Assembly: GCF_029784165.1 (NCBI RefSeq) | Contig: NC_073696.1 | Location: 231,645,771 to 231,709,770 of the forward strand | DNA: 64,000 bases | Reading direction: 5' to 3' | DNA from: Wyeomyia smithii | Lineage: Eukaryota; Arthropoda; Insecta; Diptera; Culicidae | Shown here: positions 48,370 to 60,702 of the stretch, piece by piece | Layout of the letters: each line of letters begins with the position of its first letter | How positions within the stretch are numbered: position 1 is the first letter of the stretch | Made by a program: the position numbers and the translations under genes | Notes under the pieces: model-generated | Databases searched by the model: none | Told to the model about the DNA's origin: nothing | Seen by the model: the letters and a program-made list of their open reading frames with translations, nothing else

Positions 48370-49117
48370 ATATTGTCAGGGTGGCCACTCAATCGGGAAA
48401 ACGGGAAATGCGGGAAAAAGTCGGGAATTGAATTACATCGGGAAAAATGCGGGAAAAAGTCGGGAATTTTTTTTATTCAATCGAGATTTTGTTACCAAGA
48501 TTTTTTCATAGTATTGTGTATGATGCAATTACAAATGATAGAGAAGTTGGAAGTGCAAGACTGCAAGTTGGTCCCTTAAAAGTCACATTTTTCTTCGGCA
48601 GTCAATTTTTTAATCAAAAAGTCACTAAACTTACTTTTTTGACCCGCTGACCAGCTGACTACTTTTATCAGTCCTGCTTTTCAAATAAAATAAATGTTGA
48701 CACCAAATGTCTTAGAATAGCATAAAAACCGAAAACCGGTCCGGAGTCTGGGAATGGAAGTTGCCAGTTTATCGGGAAAACGTTTTTAGTGAGAGAATCA
48801 ATCATAAATTCTCATTTGTACAATAGAAAATGTTTCATTTTCTAAGAGCAATGCAAAATAAGATTCACTGTATAATCTTACTAACATTACTAGTTATTAG
48901 TAGTTATTTGAATAAACATATTGAGGATAAAATAAGTGGCACACAGTTCTAATTCTTCAGTTTTTCAAATAGATTTTTATTTCAGCTAGTCTTTTTGAAG
49001 AAATATTTGGTGAACTCTAGCGAAACCAGCTACCATTTCCGCTAAGAAACTCAATGCTGGTGAAAATTTGGGTTTGGGACGAACTTGCTATGCGGAGCAG
49101 TTAGTTGAAAAAAACCT

Positions 49118-50590
49118 AAATTAATCCACCTAGCGGTCAGACCCAGCCTTTCTCATTCAAACTTATTATTTGTAAAAATAGATTTACATGAACGCTTCAA
49201 TCCAATAAATGTGTATTCACTTTTTGGGTTCTAAAATAATGATGTTGTAATGGAAGTATAAAATATGAAATTTGACGTAATGTAAAAGCTCAAGAAATAG
49301 CGATATAAAAGAAATTACTTTTAATTTCGAGCAATTCAATCACGAGCTATACCGGGAACATTCAAATGGTACGATACCACATTTAAATTATATTGTGGCC
49401 ACAGGTATAGTTTTGAATAGCCTTTGAATTTCTTCTCTTTCCATATCTTTTGAACCACATATCAAATTGTTATGAAGTTTGTTATTTCTAAGTTTGAGAG
49501 ATGACTCGTTCATATGACACTAGTTATGTTCAAATAAGTCGTGTAATCTTTGAGATAAGAGAATTTTGTTGTTTTATTAACAATTTAATACATAACGGTT
49601 GCTTAGTTCGATTATAATCAAATGAAATGAGAACGTATAGGGCAGCCAAACTTTGAAACCACGTGTTAAATCATAATTCATCAGTTAACCCTTAACTAGC
49701 CCGTTCATCTGATAATACTATTGATCAAATCGGTTTTGTAATTTCTGGATAATGAAGTTTCGTGGTTTTCACATCTCGGTACATTACAGACGAAGTTACA
49801 GTTCGATTGAAGTAAAATTCAATAGGGTGTTATGCGGCAGCTAGACCTTTCATTTGACACTAATTTTGTGGAAATCGGTTCAACCATCTCTGAGAAAAGT
49901 GAGTGAGTCCAAGTAGTCTTTGGAATATGTTCCTTTTCATAGCTGGATTTCAAATTTTTTAACATAACAGGCAAAGTAACAGTCCGATTGCAAAACAAAT
50001 CAAAAGGGTCTTATGGGGCAACTAGACCTTCCATTTGACACTGATTTTATGAAAATCGGTACAGCCATCTCTGAGAAACATGAGTGAGATTAAGCAGTCT
50101 TTAATACACGTTTCTTGTCATAACTTCTGAACCACAAGTTCAATCTTTATGAAATTCAAAATTTAAGGGTTTTTCAAGTAGCCCGTTCATTTGAAATCAA
50201 TTTTGTTCCAATCGGTATTGTAGTTTTCGAGATAATGATGTTTCATGATTTTTACATTTTGATACATAACTAAACTAAAAATCCGATCACAATGAAATTT
50301 AATAGGGTCTTATGGGACATCAAGACCTTTCATTTGCAATTAATTTCATGAAAATCGGTCCAGCCATCTCTGAGAAAGTGAGTGAGAATAAAAATCTGCA
50401 CATACACACACACATACACACACACACACACATACACACACACGCACACATACACACACTCACACATACATACAGAAAATGCTCAGCTCGTCGAGCTGAG
50501 TCGAGTGATATATGCCATTCGGCCCTTTGGAGCACTTTTATACTTTCGGTTTCGCAAGTGATTGCTATACCTTTCTAGGAGAAAGGCAAA
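49118..50590. repeat. Mosquito dispersed repeat with internal modules
   Basis: It starts near 'ccacctagcggtcagaccca' with GCCTTTCTCAT and ends GAGAAAGGCA, giving short inverted ends. Inside, a module ending 'ccatctctgagaaa..tgagtgag' occurs three times (about 49890, 50070 and 50365), alternating with 'tagcccgttcat...cggt' modules. No ORF. It resembles abundant Aedes repeats. Confidence 0.6.
50398..50475. repeat. (CA)n microsatellite
   Basis: CACACA runs broken by ATAC and GCAC words, inside the dispersed repeat. Confidence 0.9.
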
Positions 50591-50744
50591 AACTATTTTT
50601 GATGTAAATACGATCAGAAATGTTTTTAGAAAACAGCATAATCGTTTGCGAGGTTTTTCAAGAAAACATTTTATAACGACGATTTTATACGACTTTTTAC
50701 ATGCTTTTTTTTATTCTCGCTTATTTTCCGTCGGTCTAGTTCCG

Positions 50745-51000
50745 CCACTGTTGTGGCCGATCACCGACGCCCAGGAAGGCGACTCCACACCCAGGACCCT
50801 AACTCACGACCCGTTTATTAACGGACCGGCGCCAACGGCTTTACTTCCTCATGCGATGGAAGGCGTGATCCCAGAGATTTTTCGCCTCAGAAAATCTCCC
50901 AGTGTCGGCTAGGATTGAATCTAGACCAGTTGGGTTGGTTGTGAGTGGATCACGCCTCCCCACAACCATCGACACCTATGTCGGCGGTGGGATTCGAACT
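50745..51000 (-). mobile_element. Probable SINE-like repeat, minus strand
   Basis: Minus strand contains AGTTCGAATCCCACCG (B-box-like) near 50988-51003 and 'gttgtggggaggcgtgatcc'. GC-rich relative to surroundings. Merges into another SINE on the plus strand; edges are unclear. Confidence 0.45.
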
Positions 51001-51150
51001 TTGCAACTGATCTCAGGGTACGGTGCTGGCCTAACTATTCAGTCGTCGTAGGTTCGTGTCTCGACTCGAGAGAGACTGTTAGTGTCTGCGCTAGCTCGCA
51101 ATCGCCCCGTGCACTAAACAGTTGGCTGCTAAATTTGTAACCAATAAACA
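51001..51150 (+). mobile_element. tRNA-derived SINE, older copy
   Basis: Plus-strand relative of the SINEs at 28895 and 57082: 'tgatctcagggtacggtgct', B-box-like GGTTCGTGTCTC, 'gagagactgttagtgtc' and 'cagttggctgc' occur in the same order. Confidence 0.75.
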
Positions 51151-51179
51151 AAAATACTTTAAATATTCCAAAAGCCAAA

Positions 51180-51700
51180 ATAATTAGCTTGATTGGTGTG
51201 ATGTTTCCGGCAAAGCTGTAGATAGTAGTTCTATTTAGAAAATTTGAATATGAATATCTCTAAAAGCTAATTTTTTGAATTCTAAGTTGCCAAATGTTAC
51301 AACGTTGATTATTTGAAAACGGAAATAAATTTAAAAATAAAATTTCTGAAGATTTTGTTTTTAGAAACCAGAACGATTTGTTTGATTGGTGCGATGTTTT
51401 CTGCAAAGTTGTTGGCAGTAGTTGAGTATTGAAAATATTCTAAATAAACATTTCAAAGAGCTGATTTTTTAAAAATATTATTATATTTTTTAAAAACTGC
51501 ATAATGTAAACCGAACATTGATGATCAAAACTTAAAGTTCTTAAAAAATCCTAATAAAATGGATTTGGAAAAATTTCAGGAAACATTTTTTTATCTTGAA
51601 AAGTTTAAAAGAAATTAAAAATAAAGTTGTTTCCTTTTCAACGGTTTCTGCAAGATATGTTCGTGCAGTAGAAGACTTTTAATTTGAAAAATAATAATTT
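51180..51700. repeat. Degenerate ~200-bp tandem modules
   Basis: 'gattggtgtgatgtttccgg' (51193) and 'gattggtgcgatgttttctg' (51387), followed by 'caaagttgt..gcagtag', with a weaker third echo near 51645. Non-coding, AT-rich. Confidence 0.5.
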
Positions 51701-52480
51701 AAGATCTTTTTTTGATTTCCAGGTTATTTTTTTAAGTTTCGAAATCACTTATTTTGAAATGTTGGTCCCCAATATCATTTTTTTTTTATCAACTTGACCA
51801 TTTTGAGCACTGGATGCAAATAAGTTGAGGATGTTGGCAGATGACCAGAGAGATGCAACGTTGATGGAAATCAAAATGCTGAAAAAGTTGTGAGTTCACT
51901 TCTGAAAAGTTTTGAATATATGTAACGCGTGATAAACGAATTACAGTTAAATCGCAATATTTTTCCTGAACGTAGAATAACATTATCTTTAATTTGAGAA
52001 AAAAAAAACACAAATCCATATCACAAGTTTTGTTCCCTAAATAATCAATTTTAAAATATTTTTTACTCTTAGGTTAAGTAGTTTTATGTTTACCCTTAAC
52101 TTCCCATGACTTTTTCCGATGATTTAAACAACGGAAAAATATTTTGTACGCAAAGTGCTGTTTTGTTTGTTGTTGCCCTAATAGGTTGTTATGCGTTGAA
52201 TGAAAACGGTGCTTATATCATATTTTAAGAAGACAGATAGACACACATAATGAATGCACAAAATAGCTAACACGATTATTGACTGCTTAATGGAAAATTT
52301 GATAATTGGAGAAAATCGCAAAATTTATATTTAACCTGTCTACCATGGAAAGGCAAAAGTTGCATTTTATGTAACTAATCAACTGTTTGTGTAGAATGTC
52401 CCGAGCAAATTCAGTAGAAGTGATATTCGCTATTATTTCCAATTTAAGGTTCAAAAATTGACGTTCAACCGTCGATAGAA
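51701..52480. other. No gene seen (interior of composite element)
   Basis: AT-rich sequence without recognisable features. Confidence 0.35.
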
Positions 52481-52689
52481 CATAACCTAGTTACCGTTTC
52501 TGACAATCGGGAATTTCTTGCAATCATGCGGGAAAAAGTCGGCAAAAATGCGGGAACTCGAAAATGTAAAATGAGTGGCCACCCTGATATTGTGCTTTCT
52601 TATGTCATCCGCTTGCGGTGATCTTCCAGGAAAAAATTGAATGATTTGTGTAACTTTGACTATTTTATACATTCAGTGTGATATTTTTC

Positions 52690-53050
52690 ATTATTAAATC
52701 AGTACGGCACAAAAAACTCGGGTCCACTGGAAAAATAATCGATTCGAGCGCACGGCACTCCAATGTTCACGATAGCACGACATGCAAATTTATGCTCCCT
52801 CGCGAAGCGACTAATTGGAGGAGCCATTAGGGCGATAATTGAATTTCCCCATCCAACGCGTGCGTTACGGTGTAATTTTACCCACGGCAGCGACGAAGGA
52901 ACTGTCCATCAGCAAAAGTGCGTTTCGTAATTTCACTGCCACATGGTTGAATTTAATTACCGAAGACACGATCCTTGATTCACGCTCTGACGAAATTTGT
53001 AATAAACATAATCGTCGTACAATTTCCATGTCAACTTAGTTAAAAACGGG
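52690..53050. promoter_or_regulatory. Unique TAAT-rich block, candidate intronic regulatory sequence
   Basis: Balanced composition, no repeat signature, with 'ataatcgattcgagcgc', 'gactaattggaggagcc', 'gcgataattgaatttcc', 'gaatttaattaccg' cores. Similar in character to 13230-13400. Confidence 0.3.
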
Positions 53051-53750
53051 CGTTGTCAAAATTTATTTTCAACTAATTTTAAATTGATTATGAGATACAA
53101 AATAGCTTAGCCTAGGCTATAGCAAAACCAGAACTGTCTTCCATCCTTATCTTATCGCGCGTTCTGTTTTCTGTATCACAATCGTAAATTTATATTTGTG
53201 TACGGTGTTGTAACGGTTACGAGGCGAAAAGGTTATTTTATTATACACAGCGCATAGCCGTTCCCAGAATTTTCGTTTGTAAAATTCTGTTGCATAATTC
53301 AGAGTTTCAGATATCTTTAATTTAATTTATTTTAATGAATTTTTATATTTCTAAACTGTGAAAATTGTTTTTTTTTTCAGGGACTTTGCTTATTTATATA
53401 CATCCGTTGGTACCCAATTAAATTTAATTTTAATAACGTAATTTTCAGTACTCTGAAGCAGGTATTTGAAGAAGCAAAAATTCACTATTTTCAGTGCAAA
53501 TTTTATTTTCTGCAAATAAAATTCGTACCAAAAATAGCAAATATTTGCTTCGTCTAATGCCTGCTTTATATTATTCCTGTTAGTGATCATTAGAAAATAT
53601 CGAAACGCTTTCTGTTCCATTTCTACCTCGACTTCTGAATTAACTTTGCTGCTGCGTAGTTCCTGAGTGATAAACCAAGCAACATTAATGTGGAATAAAT
53701 CGCCAAGAACGGACAGCTCGCGTCACTATCCATTGCAAGCTACTTCGCAC
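53051..53750. other. No gene seen
   Basis: AT-rich, no recognised features. Confidence 0.35.
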
Positions 53751-53834
53751 GTCTCCGAGCGATGTTGAAGTGGAAGATGGGAACCGCAAACACGAAACCG
53801 TATTATTTTCCCGACCAAGTGTTGCGAAAGGGAG

Positions 53835-53854
53835 GGGGGGGGGGGGTTAGGAGG
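53835..53854. repeat. Poly-G tract
   Basis: GGGA followed by about 14 consecutive G in otherwise unique, GC-richer DNA; could form a G-rich secondary structure. Confidence 0.7.
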
Positions 53855-54089
53855 ATGAATAACGAAGTGAATACGGGCCCCAATAAAGAAAAGAAACTTT
53901 TCTACGTGCAATTGTTGGCACGCCTTGTGCGCCTATGCAAACATCTCTCCGCTGTCTACGGGCGACAAGGATAATTCCGCCGGTATGATGGACGGGAGCA
54001 GTGAACTAAAAATAGTTGCCTTCGTCCTAGTTGCCGTACCGTTTCTGCAACGGATTTCACCGCCTTCTTCCGGCCCACCAGAGTAGATC

Positions 54090-54467
54090 CTCGCCAGTAT
54101 TGTGTTTCACCGTTTTGTCGGTTTACCACTCCAGCGTGCTAGTGTAGTGCGACTCTTCTGGAGTTGTGCTACGCGAACGAATTGTTTTTCATTTCGTTCG
54201 TCTTTTGCGCACTCAGTTCCATCAACACAGAGTGTGGTAGCATTCTGTCAAATAATAATAAGTACCTACCTACCGTGTATGAAGAATGAGAGAGTGCTCA
54301 TCGTTTCCGATTTCGAGGACTGCGTGACGCTGATGAACGATGGAAACTGTGCACAGTATTGTCGCAGAAGGCAACCTAAAAGCTTGTATGTTGGAATTTC
54401 CAAGTTGATAAGGGGTCCGTTCACAAGGCAACTGACAGCGGTTCACCGCATAAGGCAAACCTGAAAA
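54090..54467 (+). other. Candidate alternative first exon
   Basis: Unique sequence with an arthropod initiator-like CTCAGTTCC at about 54210-54218, followed 65 bp later by an ATG (54279) opening a 61-codon frame (MKNERVLIVSDFEDCVTLMN ...). A GTATGT donor-like site sits at 54388. No homology recognised. This might be an alternative promoter or leader of the FERM gene, or nothing. Confidence 0.2.
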
Positions 54468-54489
54468 CAAGGGATGGATCGTTTAATTA

Positions 54490-55590
54490 AAAGTGGCAAT
54501 TACAGACAACAGATTCCGAATGTTGGCAAACGTTGGTTGAGAAGGCTGCGTTAGTTTGATTTCATAAAATATTCAGCTTGGTGTTTGTTCGTGACAATAG
54601 TAAATTGCTGTTTAATATGAAACTTTGTTTTTCAACGACAGAGATGAATTTTGAACGTCCCTCTGAGAGCACTTTCGAATAGCCCCGAGCTGGAAACATG
54701 TAAAAATACCGTTTTTTTTTCATATGTTCTCTGCTATTAAGAATAGCATTTATATTGAAAAGAAATATATAAAATCTATTGCTAGGCATAAGTACACAAA
54801 GTACAATTACCATTTGAAAGATTGATGTGGTTGAATGCACATTGTGTGACCGGTATAATTCATTTCTCTGAATGGAGCAAATTTAAGCAACAAGAATGCT
54901 AGAAATTAACGACAGTTGCTATCACATATGAACTAAATGTGGCTATGAGTATTAGAGTAGATCACCGTTATATGGAAAAGTTAGGAACTTAATTGCACAG
55001 AGCCAGAACAAAAATTGTCTTAATTGCATTCGAGACTTCAAACACTTCTTCTCTAATCCTACGATCAACCAACTTCCAAAATTGTCCTACTTTACGGATA
55101 TTCTGAAACCTCCGGAAGGCCACATAGTAGCCACCTTGGACCTAAAGTTAATCAACGAGTCATCTCGTCTCTAGTTAGCCGCCCTGGAATAGTTGAGAAA
55201 AAAAAACAGGGTGCTGTAGAATCGGTTTTAGGAATTTATCCTCTTTTACGGTCATTCCGGATCCTTCGGAGCTCTACCTACTGGCCACATTGGTTCGAGT
55301 ATTAATAAGCGGACCATTGCTAATCTGATTAAGCGCCCTGGAACAATTTATGGATAGAAAACAGCAATTGGAGCACACGATGATAAGAATGTACATTCAT
55401 AATAAGTACATTCATGCTACATAGTTTTAATTCAACTAGCTAACTGAGCAATTTTTTAACATATTATATTCAATCCACGTATTTCCAAGGTTGACTTAAT
55501 ACTAAATCAGCCTGTTTGTTCATTAAATGCATTGTTGCGAACGAGAGCGATCCCAAATGAAATTGCTGAAACATCGAAACAAATATTTTC
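54490..55590. other. No gene seen
   Basis: About 55060-55350 has the look of decayed retroelement coding sequence, but no frame could be followed. The rest is AT-rich. Confidence 0.3.
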
Positions 55591-55599
55591 TCTTCAATA

Positions 55600-55810
55600 A
55601 CACTGGTCAACACAGGTGTGGCCCTGAAATACAAACTAGAAAAAAATTAAATATTTATAGGTTTTTAGCCATTCCTGTAAATTTGGCGGCCCCCGTCACT
55701 AACATTTTTTCAGAGACTTGAATGAGTTTTCTCGTAAACAAAGCGTTGAAGCGACGAACCCGGCGAGCAATTACTATGCGAACTCTCGAGTAAGTCGACG
55801 CGCTTTGGTA
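55600..55810. repeat. Dispersed repeat shared with 9120-9430
   Basis: 'gtcaacacaggtgtgg', 'ccattcctgtaaatttgg', 'cagagacttgaatgagttt' and 'gcgacgaacccggcgagcaa' follow the same order as at 9120-9320. Confidence 0.65.
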
Positions 55811-55814
55811 ATGA

Positions 55815-56006
55815 CTAGGGGCAGCAAAATTCACAGGAATTGTTTAAAAGTTATAATATTTACAGGGCAATTATTAAGAGATTTAGGGAACATTTTTTTC
55901 GCTTTTGTCGTCCAGCGTTATTCAATGAATAACCCTAGATCTCGAAATAGCTGCCCTAGAAGGATAATAGTTTTTTGAAAATCCCTGTGAGTTTTGGTGC
56001 CCCTAG
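55815..56006. mobile_element. CTAGGGGCA MITE
   Basis: Ends CTAGGGGCAGCAAAATTCAC and, inverted, CTAGGGGCACCAAAACTCAC; about 28 bp of the termini match. 192 bp, non-coding. Related termini occur at 5812-5881 and near 9235. Target duplication not evident. Confidence 0.75.
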
Positions 56007-56049
56007 TGTATGCAGAAGTGCATCAATAAGTGCAGAATAATTACTCACC

Positions 56050-57060
56050 GAGTTCGTCGATTTGTTTGTTGTGTGTGATAATCGTGTATGATGATGTGTG
56101 TTGGAAGATACTGTTGTAGTTCAGTAAACCTAAATCAAATTTGCCTTAATAATGCAACAATTTTCGACGAGAACTTACCCTGAGGACGAGGAAATATATT
56201 TTTGAAATATCCGCCTTTACATCGCTTTGTACCCTAATTACATTTACCGACCGCAAAAATCCTACATAGGTACAAATTTTCATGCCAATCGGATCTTGAG
56301 TTTGACGACCGCACATTGCATAGTTGCTCCTTCTTAATGGATCTGAGCTAGTGAATTGCACAAGGAATCGCGTATATTGCTACTTGGGACTAAATACACC
56401 GGCTACGTCCTTACGGTCGTTTGGGTGAGGAAGAATGTTGTAAGGAAGGATGTGGGCAGGAAGGAAGGACAACTGTTGTTGTCGGAAACCGAGTTTACCT
56501 CCGCATCTCCACTATTGCGATGGAAAAGAAAGGTATGTGTCGCGGTGGTAAGGGACCAAATTAAACTATGTTGCGTGCAAAGTTAGCTCATTAGGGAGAA
56601 GAACGATAAGTTTTTTGCTCGTCGAACATTGCGAACCTATACGAGCGGTGCGCCCGCGGACCATCCACTACCAGAAGCATTCAAGTCTGTTAACAATCCC
56701 GATTTCCTTCGAGCAAGTAAACGCACTTCGGGAGACTCCTTTTTTATAAATAACGTACATTGCATAGTCATTAGATCATTGACGAAATTTATCGACCAAT
56801 GCCGAATATATTCCAAAAAGCAAATGGATGTGTTTCATTGAAAGGTTTACAACGCGGAGTCATTAGATTAATCACAATGATTATCGACAGAACGAAATTT
56901 ACTCCGTTGTGCGACGTAATTGTATAGAAGAAGCACGAGAGTAGTCTTCGACTGAACGGTCACCATGAGAAATGAATGACATGAACATGCATAATTTTCA
57001 TCATTAATATAGCATTAAATCATGAACAAATTGCGTTTATCGAAACAATCGATCGCTCTT
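56050..57060. other. No gene seen
   Basis: Partly GC-richer unique sequence (56380-56700). Short ORFs have no recognised domain. 'gacgaaatttatcgacc' near 56780 is echoed near 56880. Confidence 0.35.
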
Positions 57061-57066
57061 GTTTGC

Positions 57067-57293
57067 AAAAACATTAACTTAAAAGCAAAGCCTTGGTGCC
57101 GATTCGGAACTCGACCATCTGTTTTACTATACACAGACTTCGCAGCCAACTGTTAAGTGTACAGGACAATTGCGGGGCTAGCGCTACGATCCTACTGACA
57201 CTAACAGTCTCTCCCGAGCCGAGACTCGAACCTACGACAACTGGCTTGTTAGGCGTACCTCGAGACCAGCTGGGAGGTAAAAACATTAACTTA
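57067..57293 (-). mobile_element. tRNA-derived SINE
   Basis: The 197-bp body (57082-57278) is flanked by a perfect 15-bp direct repeat AAAAACATTAACTTA. Minus-strand A-box-like TGGTCTCGAGG and B-box-like GGTTCGAGTCTC are present. It closely matches 28895-29108 but lacks about 7 bases between the boxes. Confidence 0.93.
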
Positions 57294-57714
57294 TAGTTAT
57301 CATTTTGTCCAACCAAAGAATTTGTATCATGATCGGAACAGGGTTAATCATAATGAGAACAAAATATGTATTATAATCGGAACAGCCATTTCATTTCAGA
57401 TTCATTTGAATTGAAGTAGTTTTTCTAACAAAAACTTTTGCATGAATAGTACCTACGCGAAATCCATCGTTCTGTCAAGCACAGGCAAAGTGAAGCGGTG
57501 AAGTCTTAAAAGTAAGCTGTTTCGATTATGCTTCATTGCTGTTCCGATCACAATACAAAACAGGCCTTTGCATGCCACTTCCATTTTAAAATAAATATTT
57601 GGCACAAGAAGTGATTCTACATAAAATTTAAATATAGACGCTTTTCACGGAAAAATATACTGCAATCCTTGAATATTTGATTCAAATATCGCTACTTGCG
57701 GGGTTGTTACAGCC

Positions 57715-57785
57715 GGCGCGGATTTTGCGTTTCTCGCGGATTTGGCGCGGTTTTACTACTCCATGGCGCGGATTTTGCGGAAAGC
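57715..57785. repeat. GGCGCGGATTTTGCG repeat
   Basis: GGCGCGGATTTTGCG occurs twice and GGCGCGG a third time within 70 bp of AT-rich DNA. It looks like one subterminal region of a hAT-type MITE, but the partner end was not found. Confidence 0.4.
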
Positions 57786-58066
57786 CTTGCAACATTGCTT
57801 GCAGCAACCTAGAATTTAATATTGAAGGATTTCGTACCAATTCGACTGAGTAGTGGGCAGCACCCTCTCAAATTCAATGAAACTTTGTGGATGCGAGGCA
57901 TCCTTCATTTTTTTAATATTATCTGGACTAGCATTCGAAAAGGACTGATGTTTTTTTATTTTTTTACTCAACAAGGGAAAAGTTTTCAAAGGATGACTTT
58001 TGGGAAATTGTAAGAATTTTTTATTTAAAATTATGGAAAAAAATGACTTTTGAAACAAAAAGTGAT

Positions 58067-58214
58067 TTAACCCTCTAGTGCCCAAGTTAACTCCTAGACG
58101 GGCTTCGGTAAAATCACTTTGAATCATTACAAACACGTTTGAAGTATTTATTGAAGCTTTTTAGAGGTTTGACTGAAGCCCGCCAAAAGGCGGCATTGGG
58201 CAGCAGAGGGTTAA
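58067..58214. mobile_element. TTAA MITE, copy 2
   Basis: Bounded by TTAA on both sides; starts CCCTCTAGTGCCCAAG, ends 'ttgggcagcagaggg', and shares 'tgaagctttttagaggttt' with copy 1 at 23436-23588. Confidence 0.8.
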
Positions 58215-59560
58215 AAAAGTGTCATCTCTGATTTTTGTCCAAAACTCTTCGGAAAATTTCAAAAAGAGCGCCCTTAAAAAGAAAAATCTCATCTAACAAA
58301 AACTTCTCTACTTAAAAATCTCCGATTTGTTTAAGATGCAAATATCTGATTTTGTTCAATTTTCAATTATTTTGTCAATGTGTTCATTTTACCAATGTTC
58401 AAATGGTTTTTTTTTCAGTACAAACGCGAACAAAGGTGTCATCGCAGACGAACAGACGTGTCACGAAATTTCTTTTCGTGGATTTTAATAACAGTCAATT
58501 CAAATGAGTTTCAGTTACGCGGAATATGGCAACCCGCAGCGGTGGTGTCACTGACAGGGTTATCAAACACATTTTGGAACAAACTATAATAATGTTGAAA
58601 ATAAAAACGGAAAAAACTGGATCCCTAATATGAGAGAAACAAAACTAACATGAGAGAATTCGATTCGGCAAAGCTTATTTATTTGCTTAAGATTTTGCTT
58701 TAGATGGGTTTTCTCTAAATTTTATAAAATCGTGGATCAATTTCGCAAAGGGAGGTTATATACCACACATACATGACAAGGCGCCAATCACTCAATATGT
58801 AGTCTTCTCGCTCCAGGTCACAATCAAAAATATTTAATAATCTCACGCCTAAGTCAGCCCATTTCGAATACAGATTCTACAAAATTTTATAAAGTTTCTT
58901 TATCCATTATTGACCCTTTTGCTTCTACATTGTTTTTAATGTCTTTTTTTTATTTCTATGTCATATCATGTTGCTAGAAATTTGGCTGAGTTCGTGCGAG
59001 CAGCGGATAGAGAGAAAAAAATGAGTAAAATCCTTATTTACTCCTTGTTAAAAAAAATTTTGAACAGGAATCAAGATACAATTTTCACTTTAAGAAATAT
59101 TTTGAAATAGACAAAAACAATGGGAACTGGAGGTGATAAAAAATCTGGATAGAACTGGCAAAACATACAAAAAGTGGATGATTTTGTGATTCAACTGCTT
59201 AACTGGATTACACGAAAAAACTGGAAGAATCTAGTTTAAATTGGAACATTGGCATTTCTGGTAACATTTTTTTCATAATTTTGTATGGAGCTTACTTATG
59301 AAAATGTTTTGGACTGTAATTTTAGTAAAAGTTAATATGAATTGCATTATTAACTACTGATTGAATACTCCCGGCAATGTACAGGATTGAAGAGTTAGTA
59401 CGTAACTAGTTTTAATCATACTTCTCTAAAAAGAGGAAAGAAGAGAAAAAATCAGTGATACGAACATTTTGCATTTATAAATATGGTTTTTCGAACATTT
59501 TTTTTTTCAGCATTATTCCTAAACATTGGCGCAGTAAGGGTTTTGACTTACGATGAACTT
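58215..59560. other. No gene seen
   Basis: AT-rich, no recognised features. Confidence 0.35.
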
Positions 59561-59820
59561 TAGCAGGGTGTCGAAACCCTGGAAAAACCTGGATAATCAG
59601 GGAATAGCGTAAAAGGCTAATTCGCGACCTCTACGGTTCGGTTTCATATCCGATTGAACACATTTTTCGCTGGGATTTTAGAGTTGCGTTAATCTACGTT
59701 GCACTATTTGCGCTGAATGCTGAAAAATATCAGAAAAATCAATGTTATAAATCAGGGAATATCAGGGAATATCAGGGAAAATCAGCGAATTTGCTTTCAA
59801 AAACTTTTTCGTCACTCTGT
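59561..59820. repeat. Dispersed CCTGGAAAA/CAGGGAAT repeat
   Basis: Contains 'gtcgaaaccctggaaaaacc' and three 'atatcagggaa' units; the block 'gagttgcgttaatctacgtt' and 'ctgaatgctgaaaaatat' also occurs at 6325-6375. Confidence 0.55.
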
Positions 59821-60467
59821 TTAGTTTCTAAAGTTCATGTTCAAAAGTTGTTGACAAAAAACAAAATTCAAATGTTTTGCGTTTCAGACTCAACACAAAT
59901 AAGCTATACATTAGCGTGGGACAAAAAATTAAGTCAGCTCCAAGACTTAGTTTCCATACGATTTGAATGGGAAAATCCACTTTACTAAACTTATTCTCTA
60001 GAAATGTTCAGTTTGCTGTTATGAATATATCGATACACGATATTTGCAGGAAAAACTCTTCTGAGGACTGTAAGGCGCTACGATGCTTGTAGAAACTATG
60101 CTTAAATCAATAATTTTTAATAGTTTTTGAAGTAGAATACTTCTCTAAGGAAGTTCGGCTACATAGGGATGTGAAATGAAAATCTAAAACCGAAAAAAGT
60201 GAAAAATATGTCCAATTTCAAATGCTAATAAGTCGGTTGGTATTCGATAGATTTCCTTCGTTCTTGCAGAAATAGATTGGAAAATCTTCTAAGATTCTTC
60301 CCAAAATAAGATAATTGTAACTTTATTATTCACACTATTGTACTATTGAAAATAGTCAAGCCTTGTCAAAACGAAAAATTCGACCTCTGATTGGTCGTTA
60401 TATGCTTGCTTCCCAAGCACGGTCGACAGGATCATATACCTTGCAATTGAAAACATGCTATTTGGCC

Positions 60468-60475
60468 TATATAAG
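60468..60475 (+). promoter_or_regulatory. TATA box of array unit 1
   Basis: TATATAAG in the context 'ggcctatataagagcc'; the same context exists at 62348-62355 and, interrupted, at 63342-63602. Confidence 0.6.
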
Positions 60476-60686
60476 AGCCTGTTTCAGCCGAAGCCGCTCA
60501 TAATAGTTCTAGACAGCGACAACAGCAGTCGTCCTTCCTTAGCAGCAGCACTAGCCCTGTGGTTGGTCACCACGTCTCAGGAGCAGCGCGGTTTTTCTCA
60601 GCGTGTGTCGCCAGACAGCCATTATTCCCCCCGTGTTGGGGCAGCATGAAGATTGCCATCAGGAAATCCAATTTTGGAAATCAAAA

Positions 60687-60702
60687 TGTCTTTTTCAAGG
60701 CA
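60687..60702 (+). other. Histone-type 3' stem-loop, unit 1
   Basis: TGTCTT-TTTC-AAGGCA: a 6-bp stem (one T-G wobble) and a TTTC loop, the layout of the replication-dependent histone mRNA 3' end. A second, bulged hairpin of the same type lies at 60912-60926. Equivalents in unit 2 are 62567-62582 and 62792-62806. Confidence 0.5.

Larger units (their letters stand above)
48370..52593. mobile_element. Composite element with hAT-like 14-bp ends
   Basis: Outer ends CAGGGTGGCCACTC (48377 on) and GAGTGGCCACCCTG (to 52586) are perfect inverted 14-mers, flanked by the direct repeat ATATTGT (48370-48376 and 52587-52593). Subterminal GCGGGAAAAAGTCGG words occur at both ends in the same orientation. The 4.2-kb interior carries other repeats and no transposase. 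A 7-bp flank rather than 8 suggests a lost base. Confidence 0.75.

Noticed and set aside
60455..60649. 64-residue ORF conserved at 62335-62529
   Set aside because: Conserved only because the tandem units are nearly identical; its ATG precedes the TATA box, and diverged copies A and B do not keep it.
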